Assembly (NCBI GenBank): GCA_905220665.1
Contig: CAJNAR010000178.1
Location: forward strand, 212,209-276,208
Reading direction: 5' to 3'
From: Albugo candida
Taxonomy: Eukaryota; Oomycota; Peronosporomycetes; Albuginales; Albuginaceae
Length of the DNA stretch: 64,000 nt
The notes beneath the pieces are model-generated. The model was not told the origin of the DNA and made no database searches. It saw only the letters and a list, made by a program, of their open reading frames with translations. This document shows, one piece after another, positions 44,510 to 55,925 of this stretch (its first letter is position 1; each line of letters opens with the position of its first letter). The position numbers were made by a program, and so were the translations under genes.

Positions 44510-46987
44510 TGGCTATTTCCGCCCATAACGTGGCTTTATGACCAATCAGATTTTGGCGTTATTTCCACCCACGAAGTGGCTTTCTGACCAATCAGATTAC
44601 GGTGTTATTTCAAATCAACTTTTACTAGTTCCACCCACCTACAACCTGTGCAATATAGGATTGGGCAAACTTAGGGATACTAGAGAGGGGTGAGCGTTCT
44701 GACAATGCAAAGGAGAAGGGATTAGTTCAAATTTTAATTGCAAAATTAGTTTTTTCTTTTAATTTGCTCACCTGCATTAGTCCCCTTAAATCATTGCTGT
44801 GTAATGGTGACAGGACAACCGAAGACGGAACAGAACTTGTCATGGAAATTTGGAATGGCCTTCCATCTTGCCTACAGCATGACAATGGTGTTGATATCTT
44901 TGTGGGACATTTTCGGATATCATGCCCCTTCTTGTTACATTTTTTACATTGCCGCTAAGGCTTTATTGCATGCACAAATGCTGACGATTCGCGCTTTGTT
45001 GATGAATTGGGAACCTTATTTTGAGCACCAAGTGAACGTCCTTTCGCCTTCCCAACAGAAGGTTGAGCAAGGGCAGAAGAATTCCGAATTGCCAAATTCG
45101 AAATTTTAGCATGAAGGATTGACTGTTGGAATGGTGAGCAATTTAAATATCGGCTTTCCACTGATTTCAAGTGGAGGTGAAAGGATGCGATGTTGTTCGA
45201 CATGATGGTAACTTGAGTGGCCCCTTCCGTTATTGCATTATGATTAATGTCACGTAGGTGCCAGTGCTGGTGGATCAATGTTAAGAGTATGGGGCTGTTA
45301 AAAAGCTCATGGATTTCATGCACACATGATAAATCTACAGCGCTCCGCAAAGTATGACTGCACAAATTCTTCAAATTCTCTTCCGGTCTACTAAATTGCT
45401 TTTCGATTATTTTCAGGGCAAAAACGGACACGTGTCCAACCAGCTTCTCATAACTTACACTACCACGGAATACATGTGGGATGCGGATGCGTTCGCTGGC
45501 AATGTTTGCTTGAAGCTCCCGGGCTTGGTGCTCAATGGCTTGCTTCATTCTTGCCTGAACAAAATCCAGATTTCCAGTAGATGTTTGTAGGAACCGCTTT
45601 AAAGCCGAATGAGCCCTTCAACCGCCGACGTCGAAGTATTTTTGACAATGCATCACCTTCTCTGTCCAGGCACGCACAAATTTTGCTTTATGTGGAATCC
45701 AATTTCTCTAAATAGCTGACAACGTCCAATTTTCCAACATACATAACCTGAAATACGCGCCATCCTGCATCATAGTTTGCAATTATCTTCAATCTACAAC
45801 CATTTGTCCAACTTTACAACAGCTCTCCCCATTCCTCGTCCGTGCCAAATTCTTTCTTGCAATTCGCAAGTACATTTTATTCGATAAGCCACATGCATAG
45901 GAAATGTGCGCATTCCCGAAATATCTCTTTAATGGCACCAGCTAGTGCCAAATCGTGATTTGCCACTAGAACGTCTGGAGTTCGTAACAACATGTTTTGC
46001 AACTGCCCAAGAGCCCAACATAATCTGCCTTCCCCTCTTCTAATAACAATGCAAATGCCAAGTAAAATGTTGAGTTATTCCCGTCCGTCCAACAATGCTC
46101 AGCAGAGGCATCCTGAACCTGTTCGTTTTGTACGTACAATCCAAGAGAAGAAACCTACTATACTGGCGAGCTAAAAGATGGATCCTGGTTGGGCCATAAA
46201 CAAATGTGTGACGCGCACATCACCGGTGGTTTTCACATTGTACGCTACGCCCACGTGCTCGATGCGAGATCATCCACCAAAGCCTAAATCGGGTACCTGC
46301 CTGCCAATTCCTTCAGACGAGATTACGGTTTGGAATTGTAGAAGTTTTTAGCTATAGCCAGTGATTCGGGAAATACGTGGCCCTTTCTTCTTCAGTCATT
46401 CTTCGGCACCCAGGATGCTCAGCCATACTCTCTGAAGGTTCATGATTGTGTTGGATGTTCCGCATTTTGACCTTACAGCAACCATCTCCACTCTTCTTTT
46501 CAAAACTCTCTCAAGGGCACCCCTCCAGTCTGGTTCCTGTCTTTCGTGTCTTCCCCTCAACATTTCCAGCAGAGCGTTTCCTATACCCCCCACCAAGATC
46601 ACACGCAAGAAAAACTCGCCTGTCTCCATCTGAACGTTTTATCGACACCTCATATCCAGACTCACGACACACGTGGCGAACGTATTCAATGAGATCACGC
46701 CGAATATCGAACGATTGGTCGCAATTGATGAAAGAGGACATTAATAAAGGTGGGTGGAAATAGTAAAAAGCTGGATGGAAATAACGCTGTAATCGGATTG
46801 GTCAAAAACCCACATCGTGGGTGGAAATAGTAAAAAGTTGATTTGAAATAACGCCATATTCTGATTGGTCAAAACGTAACGCCGTGGGTGGAGATAGTAA
46901 GAAGTTTGGCGGAAATAATCTGATTGGTCAAAAAGAAACGTGGGGGTGGGTGGAAATAGCAAAAAGTTGGGTGGAAATAGCGATACC
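44510..46987 (-). mobile_element. MULE-type DNA transposon with repeat-rich inverted ends
   Basis: Left end 44510-44660 carries GGCTATTTCCGCCCA and TTATTTCCACCCACG with TGACCAATCAGATT. Right end 46741-46987 carries the complements GGGTGGAAATAG (five copies) and TGATTGGTCA (three copies), in units of roughly 60-80 bp. The ends are thus inverted, each made of subterminal tandem repeats. A degraded transposase lies between on the minus strand. No certain target-site duplication was found, so exact ends are approximate. Confidence 0.7.
44955..46741 (-). pseudogene. MULE transposase relic with FAR1-like N-terminus
   Basis: Reading the minus strand from 46741, SFDIRRDLIEYVRHVCRESGYEV and VFLACDLGGGYRKRS correspond to the FAR1/WRKY-GCM1-like DNA-binding start. 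KMRNIQHNHEPS (about 46450) closes that zinc-binding part. The central transposase core is badly decayed (46350-45600; remnants ARKNLARTRNGESCCKV and WIPHKAKFVRAWTEKVMH are readable). The C-terminal part 45548-44955 is one open frame: SALKRFLQTSTGNLDFV just upstream, then KQAIEHQARELQANIASERIRIPH, a SWIM-like CVHEIHE and HQHWHLRDINHN. These are characteristic of oomycete MULE transposases. Frameshifts and stops abolish function. The minus orientation agrees with the inverted ends. Confidence 0.75.
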
Positions 46988-49536
46988 CTTAATGAAACGC
47001 ATTCGAGATGTAATTAAGGGATGCAGATCCAAAATCTGAGAGAAACCCCGCACTAAATTCTATTATGTCGCGTGTGTCATCGCATTGGCTGAAGTCTAGG
47101 TTGTCATATTCATACTTAAAGTATTCTAGTCAAGCACAGTAATCGACAGCATTATGTGCATGCGAGATGTTGCCACGCCATATTTCATCGCGTCCTTACG
47201 TGCGACAGAGAAAATAAACGCTGCGGTGAGCGCGCTTTTCGTGTTGTCTATTGCGGCCCGTTCTTAGTTGCTCTCATATGCTCTCACATGTTGTCTCGAT
47301 TTCTGTAACTCTTTGGCCATGCATTCTAATGCTCTATCATACTAATATTGCTAACTTATGCATATATAAGGACAAAGGGCTCGAGGTACGTCAGAAAAGC
47401 GCCCCTATCCTATGTTATCAGCTATCCAGGCGTGCGTCGTAGCCAATTACTTGTACCAACGTTGAAAGAAAATAAGCCTATTCATGCGCAAGAAGGTGGT
47501 AAATAATCGCTTAGGTTTCCGATCCTCTCCATATTTATCGGACTACAACATCAAAACGTCAGTGGCTGCTAGCGATACCAGTTCTCAGCAACATCTACAA
47601 TACTATGGTATTTCTCGGATATGTCCTGTACGAAGTCTCCCTCTCAAGTCTTCCAATACAGTCGAATCATTAAGGAAATCTTCACCCGTTTGAAAGGCGC
47701 TGAACAGAGTGAGGTGTTATGATCTCAAAATAGATGTATCTCACAATAGCTCTACAAGGATTCATCGAAAGCTACCATATTGATCGCAACTTGACAGTAT
47801 TGACATCCCTTTATCGCTATAATACTACAATACATATCCCAACATTTTGGTTTTGCTTTCCAAAACATATATGGCTCTGCAACCAGAAAGGATTTAGAAA
47901 ATGGGTGAATAAGAATCATCTTTACGATTCTGCTCATTTAGCTATGCACTGTGGCGCAGCCATAAACGATTCTCTACTTGCGGGTAAACAATCGTATGGG
48001 GAAATAGTCTCATGCGAAGGATGCTTGCTCATACATGGGAATGTTTTCTTAATCATCTGCAGGTTTCCCCTAAATCATAAATATGGTATGTGTGTCTAGT
48101 AGCTGTCCATAAGCACGGGTACGAATATTACCCCATTCTACAATTCCCTTAAAACAGCTCTCATGATTGTCTCAAGTGTTTTGTATGAGATCGAAATCAG
48201 TTGAAATCCCCGAACACCTTGATCATTCATCTTTAGAATACGACCTGACATTGACCAAGCGATGGTGTAAGGCAGACTATTTTACCATGCACACATTTCC
48301 AAGCATGTCCTAATAAAAAATCATATTTCTCACTGTCAATCGACTAGAATAAGCGTACAAGAAGCGCTTCACCTACCTACACTCTCTGATTACACCGTTT
48401 TCAATCCACAGTCTGATATGAGCATACGAGCATCATGCATTACCGTGTGATTCAGACACGGCGAGTCGAGGCTCAGCAGACAGGATTTAATGAATAAATC
48501 GGTAGAGACAATTGAAGACATTCTTCCGTCAGCGTCATCGACTCGAAGTCAAGATGATGCTTTACAGCCCTATGCAACTCAATGCAAGCTTAGAAGCTAG
48601 TCAATGTTGTAGCAAAGCCTGGTGAGGAGAAAGAAAAACTACAATAGGAGTGAATTCTCTCAAAAATACTTGTGAAGCAGCTTGCTATCCAATCATCCAA
48701 AGAATGAAGCGTGATCAACTTTTCCTCTTCAAGTGATTAGACTATCCTGTAATTATTAGCGTACTAAATTGTCAGCAATATACTTTGGCAAAGCAATTAT
48801 GAGCCATAAACTGTGTTGATCAAATTCTGTGAAAGCTACATTCTAATTGTGCAAGTCGCTGCATTGGCGGTACACACAATTCGCATCTTCTACAAATATA
48901 CTAGTACATGTACAACAAGAGGCAAAAAATAAATTCACTCAGCATTATCCTGGGTAGCGAGCTATGATTAGCTGTGATGGATCCATTCCGCATTATTCCG
49001 TCATTATCAAAAACTGATGATTTTGATCATCATGGAAGCAGATACCATTTGGAAGCTAGTAATCAACTGGCAACCAACAAACGTAATACAAACGAGCCAC
49101 TTGACTTGTGTTGCTACTATGTAATAGGATGCTTATGTTTACTGTGCTTCAATCGCTTTAGTTTGATCCCAGATCAGCTTCATACGAACAGAATCCATCA
49201 GCTGGAATCGCGCTGGAACCCTATCTGTAAAGAAACTACGATGTACGCTTAGAGTTTTATTCAGAGTTGGTCGAATTTTCAAGCTAATTATCTTCATCCT
49301 AATGCATAATCAAACATAGGGTGGAGCATGGAAGTTCTAAATCGCAAAATGAGTACATAAGTTCGCTCTCGACGCTATTCTTTGGCCTCACAGCTTCGTA
49401 CTGAAGCACTTGATAAAACCTTGGAGCACAGAGTCAACGAGAACGTCACAATGACGGAACTTTCCGATGCATCTTGAAAAAGCCGAAAAGACTGAAAGAC
49501 TGAGGAAATCCATCAGGTTTTGGTACTGTCAGTTTC
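46988..49536. other. Unassigned stretch
   Basis: The plus-strand frame 47734-48099 (121 codons, with PKHIWLCNQKGFRKWVNKNHLY) is the only long open frame; no family recognised, and 47484-47693 is another shorter one. Either may be an exon of an unresolved gene. Nothing is seen from 48100 to 48970; a 92-codon frame at 48974 has no motif. Confidence 0.3.
47734..48099 (+). CDS. Hypothetical open frame, 121 codons
   Basis: The frame is open from an in-frame start at 47734 and rich in aromatic and basic residues (YHIDRNLTVL, FWFCFPKHIWLCNQ, KWVNKNHLYDSAHLAMHC). It has six cysteines and no clear signal peptide or domain. It is longer than chance frames in nearby non-coding DNA but unsupported by homology, so it is listed with low confidence. 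Confidence 0.25.
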   Translation: MYLTIALQGFIESYHIDRNLTVLTSLYRYNTTIHIPTFWFCFPKHIWLCNQKGFRKWVNKNHLYDSAHLAMHCGAAINDSLLAGKQSYGEIVSCEGCLLIHGNVFLIICRFPLNHKYGMCV

Positions 49537-49969
49537 TGTAGCGGAGCAACTATAGCTCTTTGCCAGAAGAAGGCTGTAACGGGGTTACACGTCGGTTAGT
49601 ACCCGTTTTGCAGTGTGGTACACATTTGAGACGCTTTGGGTTATTCGCCCTGGGAGCTGACACGTGTCAGCCACCGGACATTAGTACCTAGGTTAGGTAC
49701 GTTTAGCGTAAGGTACTCTTCTAAATAAAAATAAATAAAGAACAGTTCCCCTTTAGATCAGTTAGAGACACGTGCCTACCTACTCAAGGCGTCTCATATC
49801 TTGTGCACTTTGTGCTGTGTTGTCGATTCCCTGAATTGTTAGGTCCCTTGAACAAGTACCTTGAGATTTCAGTCTTCTTGACTCGTTGAGTCGAGTTCCT
49901 TCAAAGAACTCAACTGCTCGTCGGGCAGATAGCCTTCCTCTGGCAAATAGCTATAGTAGCTCCGCTACA
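49537..49969 (+). repeat. 5' LTR of the Ty3/gypsy element
   Basis: The 433-bp segment starts TGTAGCGGAGC and ends GCTCCGCTACA, i.e. TG...CA. The first 40 and last 40 bases are near-perfect inverted complements (ACTATAGCT / AGCTATAGT and AAGGCT / AGCCTT included), much longer than the usual few-bp LTR inverted repeat. An AATAAA-like run (AAATAAAAATAAATAAAG, near 49725) is a possible polyadenylation region. Confidence 0.75.
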
Positions 49970-49970
49970 C

Positions 49971-49988
49971 TTGGTAGCACTTGTAGTC
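49971..49988 (+). promoter_or_regulatory. Probable primer-binding site
   Basis: TTGGTAGCACTTGTAGTC begins one base after the LTR end. TGGTA-type sites usually pair with the 3' end of a tRNA; the exact tRNA cannot be named from here. Confidence 0.45.
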
Positions 49989-50204
49989 AATCTGCACCTG
50001 AGTCTGTAAAGAATGTTCCTCTGTGAGGATGGAACAGCCCACTCCCTCTCTGAGGCCCGAAGGGTTGCGCTTTAGAAGCTGACCACAGCTGTGGGCCTCG
50101 AATATGTCGAGTTCCTTGTTTCACAATGCCCGGACGTGTTAAACGCACGTCTTGAGGGCTTCATGCGGTATGAAACGACCCTATTAGAGCAATTCTAAGA
50201 CCAA

Positions 50205-51075
50205 ATGGCGTCGGCTATGCCAAAACGTTTTGTGTCTGTACCAGACGAAGAGGCTAAGCTTCGTCCAGTTAAGTTGGATGCACGACACTACTCCGGGAAA
50301 GAGGGGGAAAACCTAGTCCTTTGGATCCGTGAGGTAGAAATGGCCATGAAGTCTGGCATGATCTTAGTTGAGCATCAGCGTGTCTCGCTGGCAGTCCACA
50401 AGATCGATGGAAGAGCTAGATAATGGGCACAGACGTGCGTTACGTCACCGGACATGGCGTTACCAACATGGAAGTCGCTAAAGTTGCAGCTTACGCGCGT
50501 CTTCGCGCCGCCTAACCAGGTATATCGCGTGCGATCACGCTTCTTGTCTACCGTCAGGGTAAGAACGAATTGCCGAACTATGTCCAAGACTTGAGAACAC
50601 TCAAAGGTGGTATGCAGAGCGACCCTCTTCCTGAGGTGGTCTATGTGACCGTGGTTATGGAGGGACTTCGCACAGGCGTTGTCAGAATCGAAGTCTTCCG
50701 AGTTCACCCTTTAAGCTTTGGTGAAGCGGTTCATATAGCTCAGAATTCTGAGAAAAACTTTAAGGCGGCTAGACTTGGATGGAAATGGTATAATCCAAGC
50801 TCTGCAAGAGTAAGATCTGCAAGAGCAAGCTCTATGAGTATATCGGCTTTTTGTTAGCCTGAACCTATGGACCTTAGCAACGCTGAAGGTGAAGGTGAAG
50901 CCGAGCTTCAAGTTGATCAGCAATACCGTGACATCAGTCGGTGCTATTCGTGCGGGAGCACCAGCCACCCGCGTCCAAGGTGTCCGTTGCGGAAACAGCG
51001 CAAGTCTCATGTGGGTCGAGTACCCGCTACTAACCAGAAACCTGGAATGGCGCGGGGAAACTTTAAGTCCCAGTA
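50205..51075 (+). pseudogene. Gag polyprotein remnant
   Basis: The frame opens at ATG 50205 (MASAMPKRFVSVPDEEAK) and includes LVLWIREVEMAM, typical of the start of gypsy capsid domains. A TAA at about 50421 ends the first frame just before WAQT. Capsid remnants continue in other frames to 50860. A retroviral zinc knuckle CYSCGSTSHPRPRC (CX2CX4HX4C) is intact near 50943-50984. Several frame changes, so no functional Gag. Confidence 0.8.
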
Positions 51076-51179
51076 GGCGTGGGGTACCCTACTTGGAAAG
51101 AACTAGGTTCTGTGGGGTCTCCAGGAGGTGGAGGTGAGCAGGGCTTAGCCCCAAAGAGCTCTGTGCCTGCTAGCACGGA

Positions 51180-51880
51180 GCGTGGATATAAGACAGGCTT
51201 GTTAGTCGCAGGGGCGACTGTGAAAGGCTTTGATAAGACATGGTCGATTTTGATCGACTCCGGAGTGTCATGCAATTAAGCGCGACGTCGTTCCCTGGAA
51301 GGGACTCAGCAATAAGCTGAGGCGCATCTTTAAAGCGCATGAGGGGGATTCGTTCTCTGTTCGCTTAGTGACTGGGACTCGTATCTCCGTGCCTATAATT
51401 CCGATGTACTTTGGCGTAAAGTTTTTGGACTTCGACAGCATTGAGGGCTGTCTTTTCCTAGATCTGGATTCGAGATATGATCTCATTCTAGGTATGGCCT
51501 GGATTGAAAGCCATGAGTCATGGGTTGATTGGAGGTCTAAGACCTGAGGCGCAACGCGCACTGTTCTTAGCGAAGCTTTGGCGAGTCATGAACCAGCCTT
51601 TTCTAGGAAACAGAAGCTCTATTGGCGCGAGCCACTGACAGAGGATGTCTGTGTGCTGAACAATGAAATGCCGGAGTTAATTGACTCTAATGTTGACGAC
51701 ATTAGCCTTGAGGGAAGCTCCTTAATTGCTAATGATACGGCACGTACTCCGTTGAGTGAAAAGCATTGCGATAATGAGTCACTGAATGCTGATAGCATTG
51801 GGAATATAGTTCCGAGACATCCGGAACTGAGCTCTAACGATGTACGTGGCGTGGCACGTAATATACACAGAGTCGGGTAG
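51180..51880 (+). pseudogene. Retropepsin and following linker, remnant
   Basis: The aspartic protease motif ILIDSGVSCN has its catalytic Asp at 51256-51258. It is followed at once by a TAA, then YFGVKFLDFD and the flap-like region LDLDSRYDLILGMAWIESH, which is the common C-terminal protease signature (ILGMxWL). A TGA near 51546 follows WRSK-T. The linker 51578-51880 is Ser/Asn/Asp-rich and leads into the 120-bp repeats. Confidence 0.75.
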
Positions 51881-52460
51881 GCCGTGATGGCACCACACTT
51901 AATGTCGGTAATGACATTGTTGGAGAAATGCCGAGCCATCAAGGATGTCATTCTTCTGGTGCGCGTGGATTGACACGTAAAATTACACAGAGTAAGGTCG
52001 GCCGAGATGGCATCATACATGAACTCGGTAAAGACATTGTTGGCGAGATGCCAGCGCATTCTGGGCTTTGCCCCATTAATGCGCGTGGAGAGGCACGTAG
52101 AATTCCACAGAGTGAGGTCGGCGGAGATGGCACCACACTGAATGTCGGTAATGACATTGTTGGCGAGAAGCCAAGGCATCAAGGATGTCATTCTTCTGGT
52201 GCGCGTGGATTGACACGTAAAATTACGCAGAGTAAGGTCGGCCGAGATGGCATCACACATAATGTCGGTAATGACATTGTTGGCGAGATGCCAGCGCATT
52301 CTGGGCTTTGACTGATTAATGCGCGTGGAGTGGCACGTAGAATTCCACAGAGCGAGGTCGGCGGAGATGGCACCACACTGAATGTCGGTAATGACATTGT
52401 TGGCGAGAAGCCAAGGCATCCAGGGTTATGCCTGGTTAATGCACGTTGAGTGACACGTAA
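51840..52460 (+). repeat. 120-bp tandem repeat inside pol (about 5.2 units)
   Basis: Units start at 51840, 51960, 52080, 52200 and 52320, with a partial one at 52440. Each begins with a variant of GCGCGTGGATTGACACG and contains TCGGCCGAGATGGCATCA and GTCGGTAATGACATTGTTGG. Units 2 and 4 resemble each other more than units 3 and 5, so the higher-order period is 240 bp. The period is a multiple of three, so each encodes a 40-residue repeat (EVGGDGTTLNVGNDIVGE core). It sits between protease and reverse transcriptase. Confidence 0.92.
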
Positions 52461-53199
52461 AATTTGACTGGATGATGAGCTCGAGGTATCTGACTCTTCA
52501 TAGGATGTCGGTCAGGACATCGGCTCTCGTGTATAGCAAAGTAAGGTTGCAGAACAAACTGACCTTGGGAATACGGATGTTCCAGCCTCTATGAGGTGTA
52601 TGGTCTCCAAAGAGAGACGGCAACGGCGCCAAGTGGTGGTTGCGAGACGCAAAGCGTCTGTTATTTCACAAAGTGATGCCAGCGAGTAGTGGTACACAAT
52701 TGTGAATGGAGTGACTGGCTCAGTTGATGGTCAAGTTGACCTTATAGCTCTCCCATCGTTAAACGCGCTGCTAGAGCTAGATGAAATGTCGTATTTTGAG
52801 TTCGGAAATGCCTTAAAGGCTGGTGACTTATCCGAAGTAGTGGTCATTCGACCCGTTGTTGAGTTGAACCCATCCTCTATAATGGACGAATCCATTCTTG
52901 AGGAAACGAAGTCAGCACTTAATGTCCGTAGTGCATCAGCGATCTCGAAAGTTCCCATGGATTCTTACTATCCTTTGGTTAAGGAAGTTCAAGACGGGGT
53001 ATGTCAGAATCCGCCGTCCGTCTTACCTTCTGATAGAGGTGTTCCTCATGAAATTGACTTGGTTCCGGGAACTAAATACTGCGCTACACGGCGTGGACTT
53101 TACCCAAGGAACAGTGTGACGTCATTGACGAGTTTTTTCGTGCAAGGCAAGCGGCTGAAATGGTGCGTGAGAGTAAATCTCCTCATTCCACGCCAACAT

Positions 53200-54470
53200 T
53201 TTGTGTCAGAAAGCCCAATGGATAGTGGCGCATTGTCCACGCTTATAAAATAAGCTCAATGCAGCCACCATTCCGGCTCAGACGCCAATTACTAGGAAGG
53301 ATGTGCTTCAGAACGCTGGGGTAGGGTGGACCATGTTCAGTGAACTTGACTTAGTCGATGGTTATTACCAATTGTTAATGCGAGCTGGTGACATACCACT
53401 CACCACAGTTAGTATTCCGAGTGGTATGCTATGAGAGTGGCTTGTCATGCCTCAAAGGCTATCCAATGCTCCGCCTACGTTTAATCGTCTGGTGACGCAA
53501 CTGTTCAGACCAAATTGAGGCTACGCACAAACATAATTTGAGGACATGTGTGTCCATAGTCGTGCCATGAACGGTCGGTGTGATGTGGAAAATCACGTTA
53601 ATCATTTACGAGCTTTGCTCGGGCGCATGCGCATGAACAAGTTGTATGCCAATGCCTCGAAATACATATTTGGTGCGGAAGAGATTCCCTTCTTAGGGTG
53701 CTTCATCGTGAAGCAAGGCCTTAAAGCGGGTCCCGCTAAGGTGAAAGTAATAGTCGATTGGCCGGTTCCAAAAAACGAAAAAGATTTGCGGAAGTGGCAT
53801 GGCCTCGCCACTTAATTGAACAAGTAAAGCGAGAATTACGCTGATATGGCTCGGCCGTCGTACGAACTTCTTAAAAGGATGTGGAATGATGCTGGACTAG
53901 CACACAGAACGATGCTTTTGAAGCAGTTGAGGAAAGTCTCCTTCAGCTCCCGGTGTTGGCTTTGTCAGACCCTGAGCGGCCATTCACTGTCGTCTGTGAC
54001 ACATCTGACTTCGCATAGGTTGTGCTCTACTTCAAGTAGATAACGATAGTGATGAGCGTGTAGTCGCGTATGAAATCCGTTAGCTCAAACCTGCAGAGAA
54101 GAACTACCCGGTTCACGACAGAGAGTTACTTGCAAAGAAGTATGCTTTAATAAAATCAGAGTTCATCTGCAAGGCTCCAAGCTATTCGTGGTTTACACGG
54201 ATCAAGCGTCATTACGCACTGCGACTCAGTCGCCTTATCTCTCTCAGAGAATGGCTCTCTGGCTTTCATTCTTTGCCGAATACAACTCCGAAGTGAAGTA
54301 TAAGCCGGGCAAGCAAAGTGCTTCGGCTGATGCGTTATCCCGTAGGCCTGATTATGAGCTTTCTCATGTTACGACATTATCTTCATCAATCACTGACTTG
54401 ATCCCTATCGTTTATTCCAAGGATGAACACTGCGTAGCGTTGCTACGTGCGCTTGGAAGCGCGAACTTAA
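53200..54470 (+). pseudogene. Reverse transcriptase and RNase H remnant
   Basis: RT pieces: SELDLVDGYYQLLM (motif A), a TGA at 53432 inside the SGML-x-EWLVMP stretch, NAPPTFNRLV, a TGA at 53516, then FEDMCVHSR where active enzymes have YFDDI/V, so the catalytic box is lost. FLGCFIVKQGLKAGPAKVKVI and WPVPKNEKDLRKWHGLA follow (RT thumb). RNase H pieces: DPERPFTVVCDTSDFA (about 53970), NYPVHDRELLA, and WLSFFAEYNSEVKYKPGKQSASADALSRRPD in the 54188-54484 frame, which is intact at its end. Clearly inactive. Confidence 0.85.
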
Positions 54471-54489
54471 AGAAGCAGGCATAGAATGG

Positions 54490-55860
54490 TCGGAACGCTT
54501 ACGTGCAAGGCTACATCGATACTCCATCGATCAAGGCCTGTTGTACTACTACACGGATGTGAAGGATAGTATTCGCATCGTTGTCTCTCATGCTGAGGAG
54601 TTGAAGTATCGAATCCTCTATGAGGCACATGATACTGCGTTGAGTGGCCATCTCGGTTGCGAGAAGACCTGAAGCTCGGTGAGCCAACACTATTGGTGGC
54701 CCAAACTCTATAAATGGGTAAACACATACGTGCGTACGTGTGAAACGTTTCAACGGTTTGAACCCTCAGGTCATGCAGCTGCGCCGCTAGCTAGTTTAGT
54801 TTAAAGGTGCTTGGCATCCGATTGGATCTCTCCACCGCAGGTCATCCGCAGACCGATGGTCAAACTGAGCGAGTTAATTGCGTTATTGGTGATATCTTAA
54901 GCAGCATTTGCGCTGATACGCCTCGGAGTTGGAGCTCTATGCTCCCTGTGTTCAAGTATGCGTTAAACTACTCTTTTCATACCTCTACAGGCTATACTCC
55001 GTTCTATGTGAACGGGCTCGCCCACCCTCGCGTTCCTTTAGCGCTATCTCTGGGTATTTCAGGGCTTGGTGGGAAAGAAATGGCCGATCGGCTTGCTGAT
55101 GTCAGCCCTCCTACTTTTAAAAAACAGGTCAGCGAATTTTTCACAAGGCCATTAAATGTCTTACGACATGTGCGTGATGCATGGGCTGAGAGCCAAGACC
55201 GACAAAGGAGCAGCGGGACGCTAAAAGCAGAGGTTGTATTGAAAGTTATGAGGTCAGAGACTAGGTATTAATCAAGTACTGAAAATCTACCTGCAAATTT
55301 AGTTTGCGCTGTCTTCAAGACAAAGTTGCGACCACGCTTCATTGAACCATTTCACGGTCATGGCTATGAAGGGCCTTGCTTACACGCTCAACCTTCCGCG
55401 CAAATTGCGCACACATCCCGTGTTTTACGATGGCTTGCTTAAGCCGTATCGGGATCCATACTATGTGAATATGGAGGCGATAGCGCCAACGGAGGTGGCA
55501 CTGCCACGAATTGCTGCATTCGCGGCAGGATATCCAGTTGCCCTTCAAAGCCAGGTTGACCCTACTCCAGGGCTCGTATCCGGTTCTCAACCGATTCTGG
55601 ACGTATCACACGCTCGCGAATTCGTTGCACCTCGCGCGTTTACTCTTCAAGGTCTGACAAAGATCATCACGGGACGGTCCCGATGTGTCGACCTCCACTT
55701 GTCCTTCTCGATTAGAAAGGGACCGTCAGTTCCATGTGGAGAGACTTCTACAGCGACTTCTTCGCAATGACCTGAATCAGTACTTGGTGAAATGGAAGGG
55801 GTACCCTGAGTCAGAGAGCTCGTGAGACTTTAAACCCCATTGCGGCACGATTTCCCGTAT
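54490..55860 (+). pseudogene. Integrase and chromodomain remnant
   Basis: The N-terminal zinc-binding part reads HDTALSGHLGCEKT, then a TGA at 54670 and VSQHYWWPKLYKWVNTYVRTCETFQR. The middle of the DDE core is deleted (jump at about 54790). The end of the core, STAGHPQTDGQTERVNCVIGDIL with its Glu, and WSSMLPVFKYALNYSFHTSTGYTPF are present (54807-55271). A chromodomain relic lies near 55775-55860: YLVKWKGYPESESS followed by TGA where Trp is normal. Chromodomains steer such elements to methylated heterochromatin, which fits the neighbouring satellite array. Confidence 0.82.
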
Positions 55861-55925
55861 GCCGTGGACGTTTTTAAACACCGTGCGCAGATCCCACCTG
55901 TAACACGTCACGTTTCGCACTAGTG

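Larger units (their letters stand above)
49537..55925 (+). mobile_element. Ty3/gypsy chromodomain retrotransposon, decayed, one LTR
   Basis: The order 5' LTR, primer-binding region, gag, protease, reverse transcriptase, RNase H, integrase and chromodomain on the plus strand defines a Ty3/gypsy chromovirus-type element. Many stops and frameshifts show it is dead. No 3' LTR copy was found before the satellite array, so the right end is approximate and probably truncated or replaced. Confidence 0.88.

Noticed and set aside
37351..55860. TGA read as Trp by a variant genetic code
   Set aside because: Conserved genes such as MSH5, MAD2 and POLE3 end in TGA and use TGG for Trp.
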